Source: Pontibacter pamirensis
Lineage (GTDB): Bacteria; Bacteroidota; Bacteroidia; Cytophagales; Hymenobacteraceae
DNA: 64,000 nucleotides
Assembly (NCBI RefSeq): GCF_010015475.1
Contig: NZ_SSNI01000030.1
Span: 19,261 to 83,260, forward strand
Reading direction: 5' to 3'
Within the stretch, counting starts at the first letter, position 1. Every line of letters begins with the position of its first letter. The translations under genes were made by a program, and so were the position numbers. The notes under the pieces are model-generated. The model saw only the letters and a list, made by a program, of their open reading frames with translations, searched no databases and was not told the origin of the DNA. Shown piece after piece: positions 9,100 through 17,091 of this stretch.

Positions 9100-9143
9100 T
9101 TAAATAAAGCTTGCCGCAAGTTAAGTTTTATCCCTTTTAAAAC

Positions 9144-9174
9144 AGCAATGCCCGCTGTAATAGCGGGCATTGCT
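9144..9174 (-). terminator. Terminator of the methyltransferase gene
   Basis: A perfect 13-bp stem (AGCAATGCCCGCT) with a 5-base loop is followed on the minus strand by GTTTT. It lies 57 bases after the methyltransferase stop. Confidence 0.8.
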
Positions 9175-9230
9175 TAAAAATTTATACAATTTTCCGGTTT
9201 ACCTTTTGATAAGAGGTATACTTGCTAGAA

Positions 9231-10049
9231 TCATTTCCTGCCGTTCTGCCCCACCATATACTCATTTTTTCCCGCCACCTTCTGCTGTACCGCCTCCTGC
9301 CAATCCTGGCCTGTAGCCGAAAGAAGCTCTGACTGGTTCCACTGCTGCGCTTTCCGCAGTACCTCGTCCACCTCCAGGATGTAAATTTCGTGGCCCGGCT
9401 GTTCGGTTACACTCAAGCCGCAGGAGCGCAGCATAGCTTTGATGGCAGCATGGTTAGGTGCCCACCAGTTGGTAATATCCCCGGCCATCTTCTTTTCAAT
9501 AAAAGCCATCTTTGGCCAGCTTTCCTCCAGCATACGCTGGCGGTCGTTTATCTCGAAATCATCTGGTGTTTCTGTGTCTCCAGCACCGGGCATCGTTAAT
9601 GTCTGGAACACCATCATGCGGCGGGTTTTCTGGGAGAGGATATCCAGGGAGAGCAGTGGGTAGCGCAGGTGGTACAATACCCCCATATACCACACCAAGT
9701 CGAACTGCCGGTCCAGGCGGGCGACATCATACACCTGCATTTGCTTCAGTTCAATTTTATCTTCTAGGCCAAACTGTTTGGCAGCCCACTCGGCTTGCCG
9801 CAGGTAGTGCGGGTCTACATCAATCCCCAGCACATTCGCACCACGTTTAGCCAGTTCTATAGAATAGAACCCAGCGTTGCAACCAATGTCCAGCACCTCC
9901 CAGCCCGACAGATCAGTTGGAATATGCGGCTCCAGTTCCTGCCATTTGAAAGAGGGGAAATCACCTAAAAAATGATTCGGTGCTGTTTCTTCTCCGTTTG
10001 GCAAGTGCAAATTATGAAACCATGGTCCTAACTGTTCTATTTCCTGCAT
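9231..10049 (-). CDS. SAM-dependent methyltransferase, CmoB/DUF1698-like
   Basis: This 272-residue methyltransferase has motif I as LDIGCNAGFYSIELA and the acidic end of the next strand as GIDVDPHY. The following GVLYHLRYPL is the signature of the CmoB/DUF1698 branch. From memory it also resembles the methyltransferase family TIGR04290, found beside glycosyltransferases in other bacteria; a search would be needed to confirm that. It probably methylates the sugar or aglycone made by the genes to its right. It is set apart from them by 441 bases holding a terminator and a gene remnant, so it is likely transcribed separately. Confidence 0.82.
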   Translation of the reverse strand: MQEIEQLGPWFHNLHLPNGEETAPNHFLGDFPSFKWQELEPHIPTDLSGWEVLDIGCNAGFYSIELAKRGANVLGIDVDPHYLRQAEWAAKQFGLEDKIELKQMQVYDVARLDRQFDLVWYMGVLYHLRYPLLSLDILSQKTRRMMVFQTLTMPGAGDTETPDDFEINDRQRMLEESWPKMAFIEKKMAGDITNWWAPNHAAIKAMLRSCGLSVTEQPGHEIYILEVDEVLRKAQQWNQSELLSATGQDWQEAVQQKVAGKNEYMVGQNGRK

Positions 10050-10138
10050 AATTGATTTTAAATTCTAAAGAATAACTCCTGCTATAAGTACGACAACGCA
10101 GGAGCTTGTGATAAGGTTAGAGGCTGATGCGTTCTCCC

Positions 10139-10409
10139 CTACAAGTACTTGATCAGGTTGGCTTTTATCGCCAGCCTGTCTCCTTCTGTATCTGACCTCT
10201 CCAGCCCTACATCTGTAAAGATGATTCCGTCGCCTCCGGCCTGCTTCGCTTTCTCAATCATTTTTGCCTTTACCACCTCCACATCATAATCCACCACTTT
10301 GTCATTCGTCATTTTGCCGATAACTTTATATTATCTTTTGCATCGTAGAATACCGCTTGGTTCATATGATTCACCCAAGTAGTGGTAGTAGGCGCACAAG
10401 AGTATAAAG
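10139..10409 (-). pseudogene. Remnant of a small lipoprotein gene
   Basis: Reading leftward, one frame gives ALYSCAPTTTTWVNHMNQAV, a lipobox-like start, and then stops at AK. A second frame, shifted by one base, continues as YKVIGKMTNDK through KAKQAGGDGIIFTD to a stop at 10139. The second half alone is an open frame of 57 codons from ATG at 10312. No start codon or full signal peptide precedes the lipobox, where a terminator hairpin now sits. I read this as a truncated and frameshifted lipoprotein gene. A sequencing error or a real 57-residue gene are alternatives. Confidence 0.5.
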
Positions 10410-10447
10410 CAACCTGTATACCGCCAGGAAAGCGGTATACAGGTTGC
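10409..10447 (-). terminator. Terminator of the glycosyltransferase operon
   Basis: A perfect 16-bp stem (GCAACCTGTATACCGC) with a 7-base loop lies 43 bases after the last glycosyltransferase stop, followed on the minus strand by TTTATACT. It ends the long operon running from about 20.3 kb. Confidence 0.75.
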
Positions 10448-10490
10448 AAGCATTTATCATAGTGCTTCTCTTACAGCAGGTTTGAATAAG

Positions 10491-11600
10491 TTAAATGACA
10501 ACTCCGTAGTCGTACGAATCATGATCACCATCCAGGGTCATGAGTTCTTCCGCATAGCTGACAAGCTCCTTTGCTCTGTGAGCTGCCGTGTGATGCGACA
10601 GCACTTTTTTACGGGCACGCTCGCCTATCATTTTGCGCTCAGACTTACAGATTTCACGCAGATACCGGAGCGTGTCTGTGGCAGAGTAAGACACCAGAAT
10701 TTCAGAATCTATTTTAAAGAAAGTATCCAGCCCTTCCCAATAATCAGATATAATCGGAGTGCCACAGGCCGCTGCCTCAAACAGGCGCACACTTGGTGCA
10801 TAGCCTGCCTGTATCATGTCGGCGCGGGTGATGTTTTGTGTAAAGCGCTGGCTATTGTAAAACTTGCGGTGCTTTGCAGGCGGCAGGTGATTGATATGCT
10901 GCGTGTTAGCAGGCCACTGCACGGTTTCCGGATACTGCGGCCCGGCCACCACAAAGCGACCTCCCGGCCAGGCGCGTGCCGCATCCAACATCAGCTTCTC
11001 TAAAGGAGGCTGGCGGTCGTTGGAGTAAGTGCCGAGGTAACCGAGATCCCAGATGGCTTCCTGAAATTCCGGATAATACAAGGTCGGGTCAACAGAGCAG
11101 TAGAGGGCACGTGCCATGGGGGAGCCGTACTTTTCCTCCAGTAGGTCTAAAGTTGGGCCACCTGTAAACGACAGGTATAAATCGTATTTGGGTATCAGGT
11201 CCGGGTGCAGGTATTCATAGTCCTTGCGCTCGAGTTTAGCCAGTGTTACAGGTGTGTCAATGTCGTAAAAGGATTTAATACCCTGCGCCGTCTTTACGAC
11301 CCATTCTCCTACCTGTACGCCGTCCGGCACATAAGAACCCACCATCACCAGATCAGCCTCGCGCACCTGTTCGGTAAAGCGCTGCTTTAAATCCTTCAGG
11401 GAGGTATAGAGTTCTGTCTGGCAGTACTCCGGTTCAGGAAGGTCACGGTGGCCTGCATACCAGGGCACATCACGCTCCAGAAAAAGTACATTGTTGTTCT
11501 GATTATTCAGCTCACGCACCAATCCACGGAAAGTGGTGGCGTGGCCATTGCCCCAGCTCGAGGTGATAGATAGACCAAGGATAACTATGTTCATGCCCAT
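10491..11600 (-). CDS. CgeB-like glycosyltransferase (paralogue 3)
   Basis: This 369-residue cytoplasmic protein has a GT-B architecture. The N-terminal domain opens with SSWGNGHATTFRGLVREL, the same HGNA/NGxA-TxxRGxVREL signature as in the two upstream paralogues. The C-terminal domain has RLFEAAACGTPIISDYWEG, which resembles the nucleotide-sugar-binding motif of the CgeB / Glyco_trans_1_2 group. In Bacillus, CgeB is linked to spore-surface glycosylation; donor and acceptor here are unknown. Its start overlaps the end of the upstream gene by 10 bases, so translation is likely coupled. It is the last gene of the operon before the terminator. Confidence 0.85.
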   Translation of the reverse strand: MGMNIVILGLSITSSWGNGHATTFRGLVRELNNQNNNVLFLERDVPWYAGHRDLPEPEYCQTELYTSLKDLKQRFTEQVREADLVMVGSYVPDGVQVGEWVVKTAQGIKSFYDIDTPVTLAKLERKDYEYLHPDLIPKYDLYLSFTGGPTLDLLEEKYGSPMARALYCSVDPTLYYPEFQEAIWDLGYLGTYSNDRQPPLEKLMLDAARAWPGGRFVVAGPQYPETVQWPANTQHINHLPPAKHRKFYNSQRFTQNITRADMIQAGYAPSVRLFEAAACGTPIISDYWEGLDTFFKIDSEILVSYSATDTLRYLREICKSERKMIGERARKKVLSHHTAAHRAKELVSYAEELMTLDGDHDSYDYGVVI

Positions 11601-12697
11601 GCTGCATTAGATTGTTTCACTTTTGTATATAGCAACTTTTCCAGTTGCGCTGCCCTGTGGCGGTATGTATGTGCCGACAGTACTTTTCTATACGCAGCTT
11701 CTCCTATTTCCTTTGCATTTTCTTCTGATAAACTTGAAATAATTTCACTTATATCTGCACCGTCCTTCGCTACTAAGATTTCCTTGCCTGGCTCGAAGAA
11801 GAAATCAATACCCTCCCAGTAGTCGGTGATGATGCAGGCACCGGCGCCGGCAGCCTCAAAAACACGCGTAGCAGGCGAAAAACCATAGCGGGCCATGCTT
11901 TCGCGGCTGATGTTGAGCACCGCTTTGGGTGTGCAGTTAAAGGCATTGTGATCTTTAGTATACACGTGGCCGATGTAGGTAACATTATCGGTCATGGGTT
12001 TATCACTCCAGCCGCTGCCTCCAATCATGTATCGTTTATCTGGTGTTGCCGCAGCAGGCTTCAGGAAGAATTCCTCCACGCGTGCCTCCCTGTCCGGCAG
12101 CCGGTTGCCCAGAAAGGCAAGGTCGCAGGCAAACTTTGCGTCCGGTGCTACCGGGTGATGGGTGGCCGTATCCAGGGCATTGTAAATCGGCACACACTTC
12201 TTAGCACCCAGGGCTTCATAGGCATTTACCACTGGATCACCGCCACCATAGGTCAGTATCATGTCGTATTGCGGAATCAGCTGGTGGAACTGGTCATCGG
12301 GGTTGTGGTGCACGCGGTCCAGGGTGGCAGGCGCATCCACGTCCCAGAACACCACCAGCCGCTCTTCTGTCTGCAGTTGCAGCACCTCGCGCTCCAGCAG
12401 TTCATCAAACACGCCCACGCCACTGGCTTTAACAACCATATCGGCACTGGCTGCCTCCTGCAGGCATTTCGCCACAGCTTCTTCTGTCGCTTGATACACT
12501 ACCACCTTTGCCCAGTCCGGGTCATCCATGTCGCGGTTTTTCTGGCGGTCGTAGGCATCTGGTTCGTAAAAGGTAATTTCATGGCCACGCTCGCTCAGCG
12601 CCCGCACTATACCTCTGTAATAGGTGGCGGCACCATTCCAATAAGCCGATACCAGACTTGAGCCGAAGAAGGCTATTTTCAATTTTTTACTTTTCAT
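11591..12697 (-). CDS. CgeB-like glycosyltransferase (paralogue 2)
   Basis: This 368-residue protein is the middle of three related glycosyltransferases. It begins with AYWNGAATYYRGIVRALSERG and ends with FSPATRVFEAAGAGACIITD, followed by WEGIDFFFEPGKEI, the donor-site half of the GT-B fold. The central region has GGGDPVVNAYEALGAK, a nucleotide-site-like glycine cluster. Its start overlaps the previous gene by 11 bases and its end overlaps the next by 10, so the three form one translationally coupled block. The proteins are clearly diverged, which suggests that they add different sugars or act at different positions. Specificity cannot be read from sequence. Confidence 0.85.
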   Translation of the reverse strand: MKSKKLKIAFFGSSLVSAYWNGAATYYRGIVRALSERGHEITFYEPDAYDRQKNRDMDDPDWAKVVVYQATEEAVAKCLQEAASADMVVKASGVGVFDELLEREVLQLQTEERLVVFWDVDAPATLDRVHHNPDDQFHQLIPQYDMILTYGGGDPVVNAYEALGAKKCVPIYNALDTATHHPVAPDAKFACDLAFLGNRLPDREARVEEFFLKPAAATPDKRYMIGGSGWSDKPMTDNVTYIGHVYTKDHNAFNCTPKAVLNISRESMARYGFSPATRVFEAAGAGACIITDYWEGIDFFFEPGKEILVAKDGADISEIISSLSEENAKEIGEAAYRKVLSAHTYRHRAAQLEKLLYTKVKQSNAAWA

Positions 12698-13829
12698 GCA
12701 GGGCTTGTTCTTTTTGGGTGAGGTATATTCTGGAAGTTCCTATACCTAGTTCTTCACACACCTTCTCCAGTTCGTCTACACGGTGGGCACAGGTGTGGCG
12801 GCTACGTATCGTCTGAAGGCCATGGTCGGTCACTTCTTTTGCTGTGCCAGGCCGGTTCAGGATGGTTTGCAGCTGCTGCTTCATTTCCTCGCCGGTGCGG
12901 GCCACTAAAAAGTCTTTGCCAGGCGTAAAGAGGTTTTCAGCGTCCTTCCATGGGGAGGATATCAGCGGTATACCACAGGCCATGGCCTCAAAAGGCCGGA
13001 TAGTTGGAATACCGGGTAATGCCTCTACATAAGGCCTACGCGGCACGTGCACCGTTACTTTGTACTTCGCGAACTCCTCAGCGGCTTTATAGTTAGGCAG
13101 CCAGCCACCGTACTCAATACCAGCATCTGCCAGTGCCTGGCGGGCGTGCTCGGGATAACGCACCCCGTAAATCTTCGCCTTCAGCCCCAGTTCCTTCACC
13201 GGGTTTATCAGGAACTCGTGCAATTCAGCGGTGCGTTCTTCATCGCCCCAGTTGCCAATCCAGATTAAATCCCCCTCCTTTTCTTCTGTTTCGTGTGGGT
13301 AGAAGACGGAGGTGTCTGCCGCTTCGTGCCAAGTCCAGGCTTTGCTTGTCCAGTTTTCCTGCAGGTATAGGTCACGGATCACCTGTCCGAATGCCAGCAC
13401 CCCGTCGTAATGTGTCAAGTCATACTTGCTCATGGCTTCACGCTCTGTTACGGCGCGGTGGTGGGTGTCATGGAAAATCAGTTTATAGTGGCCTGTGCTG
13501 GCGCGGTGTTCGCCGATGCGCTTCACCAGCTCGTGCTCATTCCACTCATGTACCAGCACCAGGTCGGCTTCTGTGAGAACATCATCTAGGTCCAGCGTTT
13601 CCAGGGTATAGAAATTTGTACTGACGCCGGGGTAATACTGCTGCAGCTCTTTCAGTTTTTCTTCTCCATAGCCTTCCACCAGGTTCTGCAGGCTCCAGCC
13701 GTTCTCAGGTTCATATACCTTTACCTGATGGCCCCGCTCCTCCAGTTCCCGCACGATGCCGCGCAAGAAGTGGGCGTTGCCATGGTTCCAGTCAGAAAGT
13801 ATAGAATGGTAGAAAAGGGTTATCTTCAT
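12687..13829 (-). CDS. CgeB-like glycosyltransferase (paralogue 1)
   Basis: This 380-residue protein is the first of the three CgeB-like genes in transcription order. The N-terminus has DWNHGNAHFLRGIVRELEER and the C-terminal domain has IRPFEAMACGIPLISSPW, then NLFTPGKDFLVA. A histidine-rich segment, IFHDTHHRAV, lies near residue 140. It is separated from the GT4 gene upstream by 95 bases that contain an 18-bp inverted repeat. It overlaps the next gene by 11 bases. Soluble, with no signal peptide or membrane helix, it probably works on a cytoplasmic acceptor. Confidence 0.85.
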   Translation of the reverse strand: MKITLFYHSILSDWNHGNAHFLRGIVRELEERGHQVKVYEPENGWSLQNLVEGYGEEKLKELQQYYPGVSTNFYTLETLDLDDVLTEADLVLVHEWNEHELVKRIGEHRASTGHYKLIFHDTHHRAVTEREAMSKYDLTHYDGVLAFGQVIRDLYLQENWTSKAWTWHEAADTSVFYPHETEEKEGDLIWIGNWGDEERTAELHEFLINPVKELGLKAKIYGVRYPEHARQALADAGIEYGGWLPNYKAAEEFAKYKVTVHVPRRPYVEALPGIPTIRPFEAMACGIPLISSPWKDAENLFTPGKDFLVARTGEEMKQQLQTILNRPGTAKEVTDHGLQTIRSRHTCAHRVDELEKVCEELGIGTSRIYLTQKEQALHEK

Positions 13830-13837
13830 TTTTTAGA

Positions 13838-13909
13838 ATTTTGAATGACTGAATAACTGAATAATTGAATAATTACTGTTAACATCCCGTGTATTCAGTC
13901 ATTCAAAAT
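13838..13909. repeat. 18-bp perfect inverted repeat inside the operon
   Basis: ATTTTGAATGACTGAATA at 13838-13855 is exactly complementary to 13892-13909, with a 36-base loop. The loop itself repeats GAATAAnTGAATAA-type units. No T-tract follows on the minus strand. It lies in the only sizeable gap among the glycosyltransferase genes and could act as an attenuator, a stabilising mRNA stem or a partial terminator. Confidence 0.7.
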
Positions 13910-13924
13910 CCAGTTAATCAAAAT

Positions 13925-15025
13925 TTAAACTTTTACAGATGACTTTAGCAGCTGCCGGTATACATGGTCATAATCCTGGCCCATGGGGTCTGCGGTGTAG
14001 CCGTGAGAGCGTTTTACAGCACGACAGCCCATGATGTTGCGCCCAAATTCATCTTCCGTTAAGTTATTGAGCGTGTCCCGCAAATCATCGGCGCTTCCCG
14101 GATCGACGTACTTGGCGGCATTGCCCCATATTTCCATCAGGCTATCAGTTTTACCAATCACAAGGGCGCAACCGGACATGGCGGCTTCCAGTATGGTCAG
14201 TCCAAACGGCTCATACCTAGCTGGTAGCGCATAGATGGAGGCCCGTGAAAGCCAGTCAACCACTTCTTTCTCCGACAGCTGCCCCAGGAAATGCACATTC
14301 TCAAGTTCTACTGATTTGCCTGTGGCAGGGTGCTTCTCGTCACCGGCTATATACACGGGCCACTGCAAATCAGATGCAATGTGCGCCAGCATCGAAATGT
14401 TTTTTGCCTCGTCCCATACACGGCCCATGCTGAAAATAAAAGGTTCTTTTTTTCCAAACTGGTACGTGTTCTGGGCCCGCCCATTGTAAATGACAGTGCG
14501 GGCCTGAAACGGGCCGTAAAGTGACTCTGCCTGGTTCATCATGGCCTGGGTTGGGGCTACCACCATATTGGCGGCCTGCAAACCGCGCGTCACCATCTCT
14601 TTGTACTTACCCCAGTTTTTCGGTGCCTCCTCGTCCTTCACGGCTCTCCACCACGACAGCACACAGGAATGCACCACCACCACCACCGGTACGCCCCATT
14701 CCAAGCCACCATGCACCATGGCATTCAGGTGCACAATATCCGGCTGCACTTCGTCTTTCAGCTGCAACAGCCAGGCGCCTGCCTTTTCTACGTCCTCCCA
14801 GGGTTCCTCCATCCACTCCAGTTTATAGTCACTCTCATGCAGGGTCAGGTTATTGAGTTCCTCCACCTGCCTTCGCTGATCGGCACTTAGAGGTCCACCC
14901 ATCGTGGCCAATGCTACCTGCGTTCCGAACGGTGCCAGTGCGCCCACCAGTTCTATTGTATAATTCCAAACCCCTCCTACCGTATCTGTAGTCATCAGGA
15001 TTTTTGAAGGATGATGTGCTTCCAT
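13925..15025 (-). CDS. GT4-type glycosyltransferase
   Basis: This 366-residue protein is a retaining GT-B glycosyltransferase of the GT4 / group 1 type. The N-terminus carries the glycine-rich acceptor loop (TDTVGGVWNYTIEL). The C-terminal domain has FSMGRVWDEAKN, VHFLGQLSEKEVVDWL and the EX7E motif in ARYEPFGLTILEA. No signal peptide or membrane segment is seen. It is spaced only 4 bases from the upstream oxidoreductase gene, so it belongs to the same operon. It probably adds the first or a core sugar, with CgeB-like enzymes extending. That order is a guess. Confidence 0.9.
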   Translation of the reverse strand: MEAHHPSKILMTTDTVGGVWNYTIELVGALAPFGTQVALATMGGPLSADQRRQVEELNNLTLHESDYKLEWMEEPWEDVEKAGAWLLQLKDEVQPDIVHLNAMVHGGLEWGVPVVVVVHSCVLSWWRAVKDEEAPKNWGKYKEMVTRGLQAANMVVAPTQAMMNQAESLYGPFQARTVIYNGRAQNTYQFGKKEPFIFSMGRVWDEAKNISMLAHIASDLQWPVYIAGDEKHPATGKSVELENVHFLGQLSEKEVVDWLSRASIYALPARYEPFGLTILEAAMSGCALVIGKTDSLMEIWGNAAKYVDPGSADDLRDTLNNLTEDEFGRNIMGCRAVKRSHGYTADPMGQDYDHVYRQLLKSSVKV

Positions 15026-15029
15026 CTGC

Positions 15030-16076
15030 TTATCTGCCGTAAATTTTATCTAATACTTCTGCTACCTTTACATATTCTTCTGCCGCTTCATCAAAGCCTT
15101 CGCCATTGGCCAGCCGCTTTGCCCAGGCCACTCCTGCCCTGCCCGACCACTCATCTGGCGGCGAGCACAGTGTTTCGGTTTTGGTGCCATAGTAGCGCTC
15201 GGCTACGAAATCGTAGAAAGACCCGTTCACATTTTTCATGGCTACACCACCCTCTGTGCCGTAAAAGGTGGCGCTGATGATGGCTTCCTGGCCAGCCGGC
15301 AGGTTCCAGGAGCAGCTTAGCTGCATGTGAGTGTTTCCCGCTAATTCCATACTGGCCGAGGCATAGTCTTCTACCTTACCCTCTGCCATGCCTATTGGTT
15401 TGCCTTTCGAGAACAGCTGGCTCTGCACCTGCTTCACCTTCGGGAAATTCAGCGACCACAAAGCCAGGTCCACCAGGTGCACGCCCAGGTCAATGACGCA
15501 GCCGCCACCGGAAAGCTTGGGTTCATAGAACCAGGCTTTGTCAGGGCCATAGGCATTATGGAAGACCAGCTCAACAGCATAAATGTGGCCTAATTCACCG
15601 CTCTGCACCACCTTATATACCTCCTGCATGGCAGCGGTATGGCGGTACGACAAGTCTACTCCCAGCAATTTGTTGTTTTTCCGGGCAGCTTCCACGACCC
15701 TTTTTGTTTCCTCCACGTTGCGGCCCAATGGCTTCTGACAGAAAACAGATTTGCCCGCCTCCAAGGCCAACTCACTTTGCTCGGCATGGAAAGCACTTGG
15801 GGTGGCGATAACGATGCCCTCTACCGCCGGTTCATGCAGCATAGCCTCCAGCGAAGGGACATGCTTTGCTTTAGGAGCGCTTTTAAGCGCCTCCTCCGCG
15901 TTGTGTGGTGCAGTATCAGCGATATAGGTTACTTCACCAGCATCATGCTTGGCTATCATTTCCATACGGTTACGGCCAATCCACCCTACACCCAAAAAGC
16001 CAAGCCTAGGCTTAGCGGAGGTAGATGAAGAAGATGCTGAAGTTCCCTGTTGTTTATCCTGTATCGTGTCTGGCAT
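15030..16076 (-). CDS. Gfo/Idh/MocA-family NAD(P)-dependent oxidoreductase
   Basis: This 348-residue enzyme has an N-terminal Rossmann fold with GFLGVGWIGRNRM and the family hallmark EKP-type motif as CQKPLGRN. The C-terminal alpha/beta domain carries GGGCVIDLGVHLVDLALW, whose Asp and His are usual catalytic or substrate-binding residues. Family members oxidise or reduce sugars, inositols and nucleotide sugars. A Ser/Thr/Lys-rich tail of about 22 residues precedes the fold. It is separated from its neighbours by 3-4 bases. It may work with the adjacent dehydrogenase on a sugar or cyclitol intermediate. Confidence 0.92.
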   Translation of the reverse strand: MPDTIQDKQQGTSASSSSTSAKPRLGFLGVGWIGRNRMEMIAKHDAGEVTYIADTAPHNAEEALKSAPKAKHVPSLEAMLHEPAVEGIVIATPSAFHAEQSELALEAGKSVFCQKPLGRNVEETKRVVEAARKNNKLLGVDLSYRHTAAMQEVYKVVQSGELGHIYAVELVFHNAYGPDKAWFYEPKLSGGGCVIDLGVHLVDLALWSLNFPKVKQVQSQLFSKGKPIGMAEGKVEDYASASMELAGNTHMQLSCSWNLPAGQEAIISATFYGTEGGVAMKNVNGSFYDFVAERYYGTKTETLCSPPDEWSGRAGVAWAKRLANGEGFDEAAEEYVKVAEVLDKIYGR

Positions 16077-16079
16077 AGT

Positions 16080-17090
16080 TTAGTACGTTATAAGGGCTTT
16101 TACAAATCCGTCGGGGCGGCTTTTCAGGTTATCGAATGCTTTATCGATGTTTCCTAAGGTATAGGTGTGTGTGTACAGCTTATCCGGGTTCAGGGTTCCG
16201 TCTGACACTGCTTTTGCCGCTGCCTTGATGCCTTTAATGTATTCCTGTGGGTCGCGCTCATGCGCATTGATGACATCAATGCCGCGCCAGTTCCAGAGCT
16301 GGATGTTTACCTGCCGCATGCCGTCCTGGTGAAATCCGGCAATGATGAGTTTGCCACGCTCTGCCGTCAGTTCACCCGCCAAATTCAGCGGCCATTCTTT
16401 TCCAGTGCACTCTATCACGCGCTCACAGAAATTTTCCCCTGTCAGCTCCTTTACTTTTTCAATGATTTTATAGTGGTCATCCATTGGAACGATTTCATCG
16501 GCACCACATTCCTTTGCCATCTCCAGCGAGAACTCCCGCTGCGACACAGCAATAACTCTTGCGCCGGCATTTTTTGCCAGCTGCACCAGCAGTGCCCCAA
16601 GAAAACCCACACCTAGTATGGCCACTGTCTGACCGGCAGAGATATCGCTTCTCTTAAAAATATTCATGGCGCAGCCCAGCGGCTCACCGGGAAAAGGCTT
16701 ACCTGCCAATGCTTCCGGCAGTTTCACCACCTTATCGGCATCCGCGATGTCATACTCGGCATAAGAGTTGTAGGAAAGGGCCGCCACACGGTCTCCCGGC
16801 TTTACGTTTTCTACGCCTGCTCCTATAGCATCCACTATTCCCCACCCTTCGTGCCCCGGGTTACCGGCGGCAACAGGATAGGTAAACCACTCGCGGCCTT
16901 CCCAAACAGGTATGTTGGAGGCGCAGAGGCCGCAGCCTTCCAAACGCAGACGCACCTGCCCGGCCTGTGGCTCCGGCAGGGTGGCGTCCTGTACTTCTAC
17001 TCTTTCTGGTGCTGTAATCACAGCAGTTTTCATGCTTGTAGCGGGGGTAGTGGCTACAGCTTTATCTTCTGGTGTCAGTGTTTCTTGCAT
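16080..17090 (-). CDS. Zinc-type medium-chain dehydrogenase (MDR family)
   Basis: This 336-residue enzyme has an N-terminal GroES-like catalytic domain with GLCASN and GNPGHEGWG (catalytic zinc Cys, His and Glu) and a Rossmann domain with ILGVGFLGALLVQLA. The four-cysteine lobe that binds structural zinc in classical alcohol dehydrogenases is absent. ATG at 17090 adds a 19-residue low-complexity leader; an internal Met at residue 20 (MKTAVITAP) is an equally good start. It should oxidise a secondary alcohol of a sugar or polyol, or reduce the ketone. The gene is 1 base from the fusion gene upstream. Confidence 0.9.
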   Translation of the reverse strand: MQETLTPEDKAVATTPATSMKTAVITAPERVEVQDATLPEPQAGQVRLRLEGCGLCASNIPVWEGREWFTYPVAAGNPGHEGWGIVDAIGAGVENVKPGDRVAALSYNSYAEYDIADADKVVKLPEALAGKPFPGEPLGCAMNIFKRSDISAGQTVAILGVGFLGALLVQLAKNAGARVIAVSQREFSLEMAKECGADEIVPMDDHYKIIEKVKELTGENFCERVIECTGKEWPLNLAGELTAERGKLIIAGFHQDGMRQVNIQLWNWRGIDVINAHERDPQEYIKGIKAAAKAVSDGTLNPDKLYTHTYTLGNIDKAFDNLKSRPDGFVKALITY

Positions 17091-17091
17091 T

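Noticed and set aside
11948..12661. 237-codon plus-strand frame opposite a CgeB-like gene
   Set aside because: It is antisense to a well-supported coding frame and shows no domain.
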